This document shows positions 34,492 through 42,962 of a stretch of 64,000 bases of DNA, one piece after another. The translations under genes and the position numbers were made by a program. The stretch comes from Clostridiaceae bacterium. Its GTDB lineage: Bacteria > Bacillota > Clostridia > Peptostreptococcales > T1SED10-28. The stretch is taken from contig PWFQ01000060.1 of assembly GCA_003554105.1 (NCBI GenBank), positions 62,001-126,000 on the forward strand. Reading direction: 5' to 3'. The notes below the pieces were generated by a model. The model worked only from the letters and a program-made list of their open reading frames with translations, was not told the origin of the DNA and did not search any database. The stretch's first letter is position 1. Each line of letters starts with the position of its first letter.

Positions 34492-36390
34492 ATGGAGAAG
34501 AATTTTATCGAAAAATCCCACCATCGAAGCAAGGCTTTTGGAGTAAATGACGATCGTATACAAAGCTCAAAGATTTTGAATGTTGAAGCCCTTGAAAAAA
34601 AACTGCAAAACAATAAAAATCTTATTGCACTGGCCGAGCCTGTGATCAATCGCTTGTATAATTTTGTTAAGGGTTCAGGCTTTTTTGGAATTCTCACCGA
34701 TGCCAGCGGTTGTATTCTTAATATTATGGGTGACGAGAACGTGCTTGAAATCGCTTTCAGCTTAGAAATGGTTCCCGGAGCATATATGAGTGAAAAACAC
34801 ATTGGCACTAATGCAATGGGGACTGCCTTGTGGGAGGAAATGCCTGTGCAGATCTCCGGTGAGGAGCATTTCGTGAAAGTATACCATCGCTGGACCTGCT
34901 CAGCTGCTCCCATAAAAGATCCAAAAGGGCAAATCGTCGGCACCCTTAACTTGACGGGTTTTAGTGATCTTGTCCATCCCCACACCCTTGGTATGGTTGT
35001 ATCCGCAGTTCATTCTATTGAACTTGCTTTAAATTATCAACAGGCACAGGATAAATTGCTTTGGGCAAAACAGCAATCTTCAACGATTATAGACTCCATA
35101 CCAAAAGGAATCATCACCATTAGCCCGAAAGGGTATATTAAATCCTTGAATCGAAAAGGTGAGCGGATTGTCGGGACAAAGCAGGAGCAGCTCATTGGAA
35201 CTCCTGCAAAAGATTTTTTCCAGTCCTGGAATAAGATTGAAGAGCTGTTTTCCCACGAAAAACTAAAACAGAAATTCAAGACAACAATCCATCATGATGG
35301 AAGAAATCTGGAAGTGATTGTGGAAGTTTATCCAATATATGATAATCAGGAAAAAACCAACGGAATGATTTTTATTATAACGGACATTCCTGAAATTCAA
35401 AAGCACAATACCACCAGGAAAAACAAAATGTACACCTTTGATCGGGTAATCGGCCGCAACAAAAAATTTCTTAATACTCTGGAGTATGCAAAGCAAATAG
35501 CAAACAGTCCTTCCACAGTTTTAATAACAGGAGAAAGCGGAACAGGTAAGGAAGTTTTTGCTCAATCCATCCACTGTGCCAGCGATCGGCATGATCAGCC
35601 CTTTGTTGCACTGAATTGCGGTGCAATTCCTAAAGATTTAATTGAGTCCGAACTCTTTGGTTACGAAGAAGGCGCATTTACAGGTGCAAAACGGGGAGGA
35701 AATATCGGAAAGTTTCAGCTGGCCAACAATGGCACTCTTTTTCTTGATGAAATCGGTGAGATGCCCCTGTTTATGCAGACGAACTTGTTAAGAGTCCTTG
35801 AGGATCGTGAATTTTATAAAATCGGAGGAAACAAAAAAATTCCTGTGAATATAAGAATTATTGCAGCCACGAATAAGGATTTAAAAGAAGAGGTTGAGAA
35901 AGGGAATTTTCGAAAAGATTTATATTACAGGCTGAATGTTCTTCCCCTCTATTTAGCTCCGCTCCGAGAGCGTAGAGATGATATCCCTCTGTTTCTCGAT
36001 TATTTTATGACCACAAAGTCCCTACAGCTCGGCAAAGAACCGATTGCTTTGTCAAAAATAAAAATGGACGAGCTGGTTCATTATCATTGGCCGGGAAACA
36101 TCCGGGAGTTGGAAAATGTTATTGAACAGATGGTCAATTATCAACAAAGTATTTCTCTTGAGGACGAGTCTTTACCCTCACCTCCACCTCTTTCTAACAA
36201 CATTTCAAAAGGAGTTAAAAAGAGATTCAACCAACATGATTCATTAAAATCTCTTGAAGACATGGAGAAGGAACTGATCGAACAAACCTTAGATTATTGT
36301 GATCATAATATTACTTTCGCAGCAAAATCCTTGCAAGTGGGAAGAAACACATTGTATCGAAAAATAAAAAAATATGGAATTTCCCTTTAA
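34492..36390 (+). CDS. Sigma-54-dependent transcriptional activator (AcoR-like)
   Basis: This protein of about 632 residues has an N-terminal GAF-type sensor (about 50-190; EKHIGTNAMGTALWEE), a PAS domain (about 195-300; IDSIPKGIITISPKGYI), and an AAA+ domain. The AAA+ domain has Walker A GESGTGKE, the sigma-54 contact loop GAFTGA, Walker B GTLFLDEIGEM and an arginine-finger region. A C-terminal Fis-type helix-turn-helix (TFAAKSLQVGRNTLYRKIKKYGI) follows. The start at 34492 follows GGAGGTACCGCT. It is followed by candidate enhancer sites and a -24/-12 promoter before the AOR gene, which is its likely target. The inducer may be an aldehyde or related compound (inference). Confidence 0.92.
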   Translation: MEKNFIEKSHHRSKAFGVNDDRIQSSKILNVEALEKKLQNNKNLIALAEPVINRLYNFVKGSGFFGILTDASGCILNIMGDENVLEIAFSLEMVPGAYMSEKHIGTNAMGTALWEEMPVQISGEEHFVKVYHRWTCSAAPIKDPKGQIVGTLNLTGFSDLVHPHTLGMVVSAVHSIELALNYQQAQDKLLWAKQQSSTIIDSIPKGIITISPKGYIKSLNRKGERIVGTKQEQLIGTPAKDFFQSWNKIEELFSHEKLKQKFKTTIHHDGRNLEVIVEVYPIYDNQEKTNGMIFIITDIPEIQKHNTTRKNKMYTFDRVIGRNKKFLNTLEYAKQIANSPSTVLITGESGTGKEVFAQSIHCASDRHDQPFVALNCGAIPKDLIESELFGYEEGAFTGAKRGGNIGKFQLANNGTLFLDEIGEMPLFMQTNLLRVLEDREFYKIGGNKKIPVNIRIIAATNKDLKEEVEKGNFRKDLYYRLNVLPLYLAPLRERRDDIPLFLDYFMTTKSLQLGKEPIALSKIKMDELVHYHWPGNIRELENVIEQMVNYQQSISLEDESLPSPPPLSNNISKGVKKRFNQHDSLKSLEDMEKELIEQTLDYCDHNITFAAKSLQVGRNTLYRKIKKYGISL

Positions 36391-36395
36391 TTCAG

Positions 36396-36462
36396 TGTTC
36401 CATTTTAGATCTGTGTTCTGTTTTAGACCATTTGTATTTTCTGCATGTTCCATATAGGACCA
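36396..36462 (+). promoter_or_regulatory. Three repeated candidate enhancer (UAS) sites
   Basis: Three related imperfect palindromes begin at 36396 (TGTTCCATTTTAGATC), 36414 (TGTTCTGTTTTAGACC) and 36446 (TGTTCCATATAGGACCA). They lie 145-210 bp upstream of the -24/-12 promoter, the normal range for sigma-54 activator binding. The third overlaps the 5' arm of the regulator's terminator. Confidence 0.7.
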
Positions 36463-36490
36463 CTTATTGTTTACTGATAAGTGGTTCTTT
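36459..36490 (+). terminator. Terminator of the sigma-54 activator gene
   Basis: ACCACTTAT pairs with ATAAGTGGT, followed by TCTTTTTCTT. It lies 68 bp after the stop of the regulator gene. Confidence 0.85.
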
Positions 36491-36604
36491 TTCTTCCGAC
36501 AGAAGGTATAAAAAGGAATTTGTGTCTGAATATTTCAACACTTCATTGTATTACCTTGCCAAATTTGAATTTCTTGATTAAATAATCCCTTCAACTTTAT
36601 ATAT

Positions 36605-36621
36605 TTGGCATAAGTCTTGCA
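36605..36621 (+). promoter_or_regulatory. Sigma-54 (-24/-12) promoter of the AOR gene
   Basis: TTGGCATAAGTCTTGCA contains the GG and GC dinucleotides at the required spacing and fits the consensus TGGCAC-N5-TTGCA with one mismatch. It is about 51 bp before the AOR start. Confidence 0.88.
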
Positions 36622-36671
36622 CATAATTACTGTGTAGGCAAAGTTTTAAAACTATCTAAGGAGGGAATAAC

Positions 36672-38462
36672 ATGTACGGTTATCGCGGAAAAATTTTACG
36701 GATTAATTTGGACGACAAAAGCATCAAAAAAGAAGATTTAAACATGGAATGGGCAAAAGCTTACTTAGGAGGTAGAGGTCTTGCCACGAAATATTTTTAT
36801 GAAGAAGTCGACCCGATGGTGGATGCCCTTAGCAAGGAAAATAAGCTTATTATAGCTACAGGACCCTTAAGCGGCACCCCTACTCCAACCGGTGGACGCT
36901 ATATGGTGATTACAAAATCTCCTCTAACGGATACCATCGCTTCTTCAAACTCCGGTGGTCGATGGGGAGCAGAGCTTAAGTTCGCAGGATACGATATGAT
37001 TATTTTAGAAGGTAAATCAGACACACCTGTGTATATCGATATTCAAGACGATCAAGTAGAAATTAAAAATGCTGATCATCTTTGGGGTCAGGTAGTTTCA
37101 AAAACTACGGAACTTCTTAACAAAGAAGTGGGAGAAAAATCCAAAATTCTTACAATCGGTCCCGCAGGAGAAAAACTTTCCAGAATTGCTTCAGTGATGA
37201 ATGATGTCGACCGAGCTGCAGGCCGATCCGGCGTCGGCGCTGTAATGGGTTCAAAAAATGTCAAGGCGATTTCAGTTCGCGGCACAACCAAACCGGAAGT
37301 TCATGATAAAGAAGCGCTAAAGGAAGTTGTTTCCACAATGAATAAGCAGATTAAAGACAACGGAGTTACCGGTGAAGGACTGCCTACCTACGGTACTGCT
37401 GTACTTGTTAATATTATTAATGAGCTGGGCGCATTCCCGACAAACAATTTCCAGACCGGAGTATTTGACAAAGCTGAAGAAATCAGTGGAGAAACCCTTG
37501 CTGAAAAATATCTTGTAAAACGAACAGGATGTTACGGATGCCCAATAGCATGCGGCCGTCACTGTAAAGTCGATGATCTTGAAGCCGGCGGGCCGGAGTA
37601 TGAAACAATTTGGGGATTTGGAGCAGACTGTGGAGTATCAGACTTGGGAAATATTATTAAAGCCAATTACTGGTGTAATGAAATGGGTCTTGATACGATC
37701 TCTGCATCTACAACAATTGCTGCAGGCATGGAGCTTTATCAGCGTGGCCTTATTAAAGACGATGAGTTGGATGGAACTCCTCTTGAATTCGGTAATTCTG
37801 ATGCCATTATTGAATGGACAAAGAAAATGGGACTTAGAGAAGGACTGGGAGATAAACTGGCAGAAGGATCCTATCGTTTAGGAGAATCCTATGGGGCAGC
37901 AGATGTTTCCATGGCGGTAAAAAAGCAGGAGTTGCCGGCATATGATCCCCGCGGAATTCAAGGACAGGGGCTTGCCTATGCAACATCTAACCGAGGCGGA
38001 TGTCATGTACGGGCGTATCTGATTTCTCCTGAAGTACTTGGTCTTCCTGAAAAACTGGATCGTTTCGAGTTGGACGGTAAGCCACAATGGGTGAAAACTT
38101 TCCAGGATTTAACCGCATCCATTGATTCTTTAGGACTCTGTTTATTTACCTCCTTTGCTATGGGAGCCGGGGATTATGCAGCAATGTACAACCCTGTAGC
38201 AGGTACAGACCATACAGCCGACAGCATCCTTGAAACGGGAGATCGAATCTGGAATATTGAGAGACTCTTTAATATGAAGGCCGGACTCAAAAAAGAAGAT
38301 GATACCCTTCCCAAGAGACTCTTAAAAGAAGCATTGCCTGAAGGAGGTTCAAAGGATCGCCTTGCACTTCTTGATCAGATGCTCCCTGAATATTATCAGT
38401 TGCGTGGATGGGATGAAAGCGGAGTGCCCACTGAAAGCAAGCTGAAAGAATTAGGTGTATAA
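36672..38462 (+). CDS. aor: Aldehyde:ferredoxin oxidoreductase (tungsten enzyme)
   Basis: This protein of 596 residues is of normal length for the family. The N-terminus (YRGKILRINLDDKSI) and GPLSGTPTPTGGRYMVITKSPLT are typical of AOR. The [4Fe-4S] ligands are in GCYGCPIACGRHC (CxxCxxxC), with the fourth Cys in SLGLCLFTSFA. Pterin-binding segments such as NSGGRWGAELKFAGYD are present. It interconverts aldehydes and carboxylic acids with reduced ferredoxin. It is under a sigma-54 promoter, has AAGGAGGGAATAAC before the ATG, and is followed by a terminator and a MoaD-like gene. Confidence 0.95.
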   Translation: MYGYRGKILRINLDDKSIKKEDLNMEWAKAYLGGRGLATKYFYEEVDPMVDALSKENKLIIATGPLSGTPTPTGGRYMVITKSPLTDTIASSNSGGRWGAELKFAGYDMIILEGKSDTPVYIDIQDDQVEIKNADHLWGQVVSKTTELLNKEVGEKSKILTIGPAGEKLSRIASVMNDVDRAAGRSGVGAVMGSKNVKAISVRGTTKPEVHDKEALKEVVSTMNKQIKDNGVTGEGLPTYGTAVLVNIINELGAFPTNNFQTGVFDKAEEISGETLAEKYLVKRTGCYGCPIACGRHCKVDDLEAGGPEYETIWGFGADCGVSDLGNIIKANYWCNEMGLDTISASTTIAAGMELYQRGLIKDDELDGTPLEFGNSDAIIEWTKKMGLREGLGDKLAEGSYRLGESYGAADVSMAVKKQELPAYDPRGIQGQGLAYATSNRGGCHVRAYLISPEVLGLPEKLDRFELDGKPQWVKTFQDLTASIDSLGLCLFTSFAMGAGDYAAMYNPVAGTDHTADSILETGDRIWNIERLFNMKAGLKKEDDTLPKRLLKEALPEGGSKDRLALLDQMLPEYYQLRGWDESGVPTESKLKELGV

Positions 38463-38507
38463 TTTTAATACAGGTTTAGTGTAGATAATGGATATTAAGC
38501 AATAAAC

Positions 38508-38537
38508 GGAGAGAGCCTAAACGCTCTCTCCCTCTTT
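38508..38537 (+). terminator. Terminator after aor
   Basis: GGAGAGAGC pairs with GCTCTCTCC, followed by CTCTTTT. It sits between aor and the moaD-like gene, so the latter may be read through or have its own promoter. Confidence 0.85.
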
Positions 38538-38584
38538 TAAAGTGTCTGTGTGTTTACAGCATTGAAATAGAAAGGGATGATCAG

Positions 38585-38809
38585 GTGAAACTTACAATCA
38601 AGCTCTTTGCTACGCTTCGAGAAGGCAGAGGAAAAATTCTGGAAGATGAATATCCTGCTGATACCACCCCGAAAGATATTCTCGCCTCCCTTAAAATTGA
38701 AGAAAAAGATGTGGCCATTCTCCTCGTTAACGGAGTAGACGGCGAACTGGACAAACCACTGAACGATGGAGACACTCTTTCGATTTTCCCTCCGGTCGGT
38801 GGTGGCTAG
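38585..38809 (+). CDS. MoaD/ThiS-family sulfur carrier protein
   Basis: This protein of 74 residues has the beta-grasp pattern (KLTIKLFATLREGRG; LLVNGVDGELDKPLNDGDTLSIFPPVGGG). It ends in the Gly-Gly tail that is adenylated and thiocarboxylated. Such proteins often sit beside AOR genes and supply sulfur to the tungstopterin cofactor. The start is GTG with AAAGGG upstream; the stop is TAG. Confidence 0.88.
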   Translation: MKLTIKLFATLREGRGKILEDEYPADTTPKDILASLKIEEKDVAILLVNGVDGELDKPLNDGDTLSIFPPVGGG

Positions 38810-38833
38810 CAGCTTTATTTTTAGACAATAAGA

Positions 38834-38880
38834 AAAACCCTCTTGCAATGATTTACTGAAAACCATTGTAAAAGGGTTTT
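38834..38880. terminator. Probable bidirectional terminator
   Basis: An imperfect inverted repeat (AAAACCCT...CAATG with CATTG...AAGGGTTTT) lies between convergent genes and has T-rich flanks on the plus strand. Confidence 0.7.
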
Positions 38881-38884
38881 ATTT

Positions 38885-40549
38885 TTATTCTTCTGGTAAA
38901 AGGAGTTCCTCACCGATATAAATCGGTTCATCCTCCCCTTTTTCATTGTATTCCCGAATTTTTTCAACCATGGAGGAATCATTGTAATAACGCATTGCAA
39001 TTGCGTACAACGTATCACCTTCCACAACAACATGCACTTGTTCAGAATCAGCAGAAGGTTCTTCGGACGTCTCTTCCTCTTCAGGATCTTCGTCAGTAAT
39101 AGCTTCAGTATCCTCCTCTGTATCTTCCTGATCTTGTTCTTCATCATCGGACTCAATTTCATCGTTTTCTTCATCGATTATTCTTTCTTCATCTTGCCCA
39201 TTGTCATCAATAACAGAACCATTTATTGCCGTTTCCTGCTCCCGGCCTGTCAGGCGCTCTCTCAAACCTCGAAAAGTTGTCATAGCAGCAATAATCAGAA
39301 TCAAAGAGAGGAAAAGTATGGCAACTGCAATCAATTTGTTTCTGTTCATTTGCGCTATTCCTGTTTTCTTAAAGAATTTACCCTTTTTTTTGACCGGGGC
39401 TGAAGCTTTTGCAGTATGCTCTTTTCTATTGCTTTCCTGGAACTTGGAAAACAGCGCTTGACTTTCATTAAACCGTTCCTCCAAAATTTTCTCCCGTTCC
39501 AGCTCTTCTTCCGTTCTCTCTATTTCTTCCTCATCGGACAATAGATCATTTAAGTCTGCCGCGGTTTTCTCATGTCCGTTTCTCAGAGGACTTGGGACAA
39601 TCGGATCATCCTGAAAAACCTTTGCTTCCGATCTGCGCTCTTTTTGTAAAAAATCCTCTTTTTCCAGATGATCAATTTCACCATTCTCAGAGTTTTGATT
39701 CGAATCAATTTCTTCATCAATTTCTTCATCATTTTCTTTAGCAGGATAAGCGGCAATCTGCTTATCGCTTATAACATCCTTTGCTGCATTGACAATTTCC
39801 ACCACTTTAACCCCAAGCAGGGTTAAATTATCATGACCCTCATAGAGTAGCGCTTCCCTCAATCCTTCCTTTACCGCATCCTTTAAAGGATATTCTTTGA
39901 AGATTGATTTGAAGATCTCCTCCTGGGTTGGTTGATATACCTGATCCGTTGATAGGAAATACAGGTCGTTCTCTTTTAACTGAAAGGCTTCAGAAAAGCT
40001 CAAAACCTCTTTTACAGGGTACTCTCTACAGTAGAATCCTTTTGAATCCCGGAAGGATACTTCATGAATTTCGTCGTTTCTTTGAATAAAAAGCCCCCTG
40101 TAACCAAGTGAGAAGCCAATGAGGATGTCACGATCAATGATGATCCCGATCATTTTTGCACCTAAAGGAACTTCCTCATTTCCCTCCGGTGTGATGAAAT
40201 CCGCATCCATCTTATTGAATTTTTCCAGACCTTTTTCAAGGTGTTTTTCCAGAAGCTTCATTTTCTCATCCAATGAAAGTTCGGGATTTTCCTCAATATC
40301 CAAGTGATAACGACTAAGAGCATCGATTGCATAAAAAGCGGCTTTTTCACCAAGCTCTCCTTCTATGCTTCCCCGTGCAATTGCATAAACACTTTGCTGA
40401 AAACTGTGCCTGGTGAACTTCACTGTCGAATCCTTTTTTTGGTGCAAGTCCATGTACTGCCCGTTCAGGTAGAACTTGTCTCGATTTCCTTGGAGTACAT
40501 TGCCCTTATGACTTGCTACCGAGGCTTCAATTTTTGCAAATTCATCCAT
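38885..40549 (-). CDS. Degenerate PP2C-like domain / membrane helix / LysM protein
   Basis: This protein of about 554 residues has three parts. Residues 1-270 look like a PP2C (PPM) phosphatase fold: SHKGNVLQGNRDKF at motif 1 and GHDNLTLLGVKV at the last metal motif. The central DGxGG motif reads ARGSIEGELGE and the SDG motif reads STDQVY, so key metal ligands are missing. A charged linker follows, then a membrane helix (about 403-425; KLIAVAILFLSLILIIAAM), a very acidic Glu/Asp stretch and a C-terminal LysM domain (about 507-554; VVEGDTLYAIAMRYYND). The cytoplasmic part thus seems to be a pseudophosphatase tied to a wall-binding LysM. ATG 40549 was chosen because GAGG is 9 bp upstream; GTG 40558 is possible. 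Confidence 0.75.
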   Translation of the reverse strand: MDEFAKIEASVASHKGNVLQGNRDKFYLNGQYMDLHQKKDSTVKFTRHSFQQSVYAIARGSIEGELGEKAAFYAIDALSRYHLDIEENPELSLDEKMKLLEKHLEKGLEKFNKMDADFITPEGNEEVPLGAKMIGIIIDRDILIGFSLGYRGLFIQRNDEIHEVSFRDSKGFYCREYPVKEVLSFSEAFQLKENDLYFLSTDQVYQPTQEEIFKSIFKEYPLKDAVKEGLREALLYEGHDNLTLLGVKVVEIVNAAKDVISDKQIAAYPAKENDEEIDEEIDSNQNSENGEIDHLEKEDFLQKERRSEAKVFQDDPIVPSPLRNGHEKTAADLNDLLSDEEEIERTEEELEREKILEERFNESQALFSKFQESNRKEHTAKASAPVKKKGKFFKKTGIAQMNRNKLIAVAILFLSLILIIAAMTTFRGLRERLTGREQETAINGSVIDDNGQDEERIIDEENDEIESDDEEQDQEDTEEDTEAITDEDPEEEETSEEPSADSEQVHVVVEGDTLYAIAMRYYNDSSMVEKIREYNEKGEDEPIYIGEELLLPEE

Positions 40550-40567
40550 TCCCTTCACCCTCTTTAT

Positions 40568-41212
40568 TTATTCTAGAGCTTTCTTGGCAAGCTGATCTGC
40601 CAGCTCATTATATTCATCGCCTGAATGGGCTCGAACTTTAATAAATTTGACAGGAAAGCGGTCAGCAATCTTCTCAAGATAGTATTTCCTGTAATTCATC
40701 GTCCCCTCTTGTTTTGCTTTCCATTCTCCGGTGCACCATTTGGCAATACCTTCATAGTCATGATAGATCCAAAGCTCTTTGAACTTCCCTTCATTTTTCA
40801 GGGCAAAGGCCATAGCGTATTGTGCGCCGAGAAGCTCTCCTGCAACGTTTCGCATATGTGCCAAATCCTCACGGTCTCCTTTTTTTGAAAAGTGAAGCTC
40901 TTTACCGTTTATGATTAGAACAACACCACAACTATACTCCATTTTCTCCTTATTGAAACTGCCATCAACGTAGGCTTTAAGAATATTTCTCTCTCTATTA
41001 GTATGTTTCGACATAGTCGGAGTTTTTTCCTTTTTCATCGCTGATTTTTTCTCGGAATTATTGGAAAAATATGCTTTTGCTTCCTCAAGTGTTACAAACC
41101 CTTTATATTCTGCATTAGGGAATCTTTTTATTTGTTCTTCACATTCCTTCCAAGTGGTATAAATTCCCGGAACCATTCCAACTTTTACAGCATAATAGTT
41201 TTTCTTTGCCAT
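40568..41212 (-). CDS. rnhA: Ribonuclease H with N-terminal hybrid-binding domain
   Basis: This protein of 214 residues starts with a caulimovirus viroplasmin/RNase H1 hybrid-binding domain (KKNYYAVKVGMVPGIYTTWKECEEQI, about 1-50). An RNase HI domain follows with the acidic residues in AYVDGSF, VAGELLGAQ, IYHDYEG and HSGDEYNELADQLA. It removes RNA from RNA-DNA hybrids. It lies 4 bp after the flavoprotein gene. Confidence 0.9.
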   Translation of the reverse strand: MAKKNYYAVKVGMVPGIYTTWKECEEQIKRFPNAEYKGFVTLEEAKAYFSNNSEKKSAMKKEKTPTMSKHTNRERNILKAYVDGSFNKEKMEYSCGVVLIINGKELHFSKKGDREDLAHMRNVAGELLGAQYAMAFALKNEGKFKELWIYHDYEGIAKWCTGEWKAKQEGTMNYRKYYLEKIADRFPVKFIKVRAHSGDEYNELADQLAKKALE

Positions 41213-41216
41213 CTTC

Positions 41217-42812
41217 TCACCTGCTTTTCAACAGTTCTTGTGCTACTCTGACTCCATCCACCGCTGCAGACATAATGCCTCCCGCATAACCGGCTCCTTC
41301 TCCTGCTGGATAGAGTCCTTTTATCGACGACCGGAAGTTCTCATTCCGTTTTATCCGAACGGGGGAGCTGCTTCGTGTTTCCACGCCTGTCAGGATACTG
41401 TCAGCATCTGCAAAACCCTTTAGTTTATGATCCATATGAGGTAAAGCCTCTTCAATTGCTTTAGACACATATTCCGGGAGAATCCTTCGAAGATTTGTGC
41501 CTTTCACTCCCGGAAGATAAGAAGGCTGGACTTTGCCAATTTCAGAGGTTTCCTGATTTAATAGAAAGTCTTCAACTCTTTGAACTGGAGCATAGTAATT
41601 TTTTCCTCCCAGTTCAAACGCCTTTTGTTCCAATTCTCGCTGAAGCTGAAATCCCGCAAGAGGATGCTCCCCGGGAAAATCCCTTGGATCAATTCCAACA
41701 AGTAAAGCTGCGTTTGCATTGACCTCATTTCTTTTATAACGACTCATCCCATTGGTGACTAAACGATTCGCTTCCGAAGAAGCTCCGATGACTTCTCCTC
41801 CCGGACACATACAGAATGTATACACCCCGCGACCGTTCCTGCATCGATGCGACAATTTATAATCAGAAGCTCCCAACTTCGGATTTCCGGCATATTTCCC
41901 ATACTGGACTTTGTCAATTTCTTTTTGCAGATGTTCAATCCTGACGCCAAGGGAAAACGGTTTTTGCTCCATGAAAACTCCCCGCTCATGAAGCATTTCT
42001 AGGGTATCTCTTGCGCTATGGCCTAGAGCAAGTATAATTTGATCACTTCTGATTTCATAATCATCATTTACAATCAATCCTCTAACTTCATGATCCTCAA
42101 TGATGAGATTCGTTAATTTATGCTGAAATCGCACCTCCCCCCCCAAGGAAACAATCTTTTCCCGTAAATTTCTTACAACAATCTTAAGAATGTCCGTGCC
42201 AATATGGGGTTTGTTAAGATAGAGGATTTCCCTCGGTGCCCCTGCATTCAAGAGTTCTTTCAACACAAATCCGCATCGGGTATCATTAATCTGAGTGGTC
42301 AGTTTTCCATCAGAGAAGGTTCCCGCTCCCCCTTCACCAAATTGTACATTGGATTCCTCATCAAGCTTCCCGGTAATCCAAAACTTGTCCACATCGACAG
42401 CACGCTCATCAACCCTCTTTCCTCTTTCCAAAAGAATAGGGTTTTTACCCCCAAGTGCCAAAATCAATGTGGCAAACAAACCTGCAGGTCCAGAGCCCAC
42501 TACAACAGGCCGTTGATCCTCCGCTATACTGCCAACAGGGAATTCGATCTCATCAGTACCTTGGTTCTCACTGATTTTTTTTAGCTGAATTCTTTTCTTT
42601 CCTGCCATTTGACGATAGGTTTTTTCTTCATTTTTTACTTTTACGTCAAAACTATAGACAAATAAGATTTTGTTCTTTCTTGCATCGAGGGATTTCCTGT
42701 GAATTTGAAAGTCAAGCAGTTCCTCCTCTTTTAGATTAAGAGCGTAACATATTTCTTTTTTCAGATCTTCCTTCTTACGAAGATCAACTGTAATATTTGA
42801 TAAGCGCAGCAT
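41217..42812 (-). CDS. FAD-dependent oxidoreductase, COG2509-type flavoprotein
   Basis: This protein of 531 residues has an N-terminal small domain (about 1-90), a FAD-binding motif (VVGSGPAGLFATLILALGG), EGGAGTFSDGKLTTQ, and a C-terminal GLYPAGEGAGYAGGIMSAAVDG. This pattern belongs to widely conserved bacterial FAD-dependent proteins with no agreed function. Operon with rnhA. Confidence 0.85.
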   Translation of the reverse strand: MLRLSNITVDLRKKEDLKKEICYALNLKEEELLDFQIHRKSLDARKNKILFVYSFDVKVKNEEKTYRQMAGKKRIQLKKISENQGTDEIEFPVGSIAEDQRPVVVGSGPAGLFATLILALGGKNPILLERGKRVDERAVDVDKFWITGKLDEESNVQFGEGGAGTFSDGKLTTQINDTRCGFVLKELLNAGAPREILYLNKPHIGTDILKIVVRNLREKIVSLGGEVRFQHKLTNLIIEDHEVRGLIVNDDYEIRSDQIILALGHSARDTLEMLHERGVFMEQKPFSLGVRIEHLQKEIDKVQYGKYAGNPKLGASDYKLSHRCRNGRGVYTFCMCPGGEVIGASSEANRLVTNGMSRYKRNEVNANAALLVGIDPRDFPGEHPLAGFQLQRELEQKAFELGGKNYYAPVQRVEDFLLNQETSEIGKVQPSYLPGVKGTNLRRILPEYVSKAIEEALPHMDHKLKGFADADSILTGVETRSSSPVRIKRNENFRSSIKGLYPAGEGAGYAGGIMSAAVDGVRVAQELLKSR

Positions 42813-42962
42813 AATTCACCTCGGTTTGATTTCATAGTTTCCTCAATATTATACACCATGAAGAACATTCTTTACACTATATTCCTCCATCTATTTAGAT
42901 TCTTTCCCTGATCTTCAAAACTATGATAAAATGATGGATACGAAGAAGTTAGGAGGGACATC

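Noticed and set aside
34239-34985. 248 aa minus-strand ORF opposite the sigma-54 activator gene
   Set aside because: It is antisense to a well-supported gene with clear domains and overlaps yajC. It has no ribosome site and no recognisable composition; it is a shadow ORF.
39032-39403. Hydrophobic plus-strand ORF opposite the LysM protein gene
   Set aside because: The Phe/Ile/Leu-rich translation is the antisense of the acidic Glu/Asp repeat region; no independent support.
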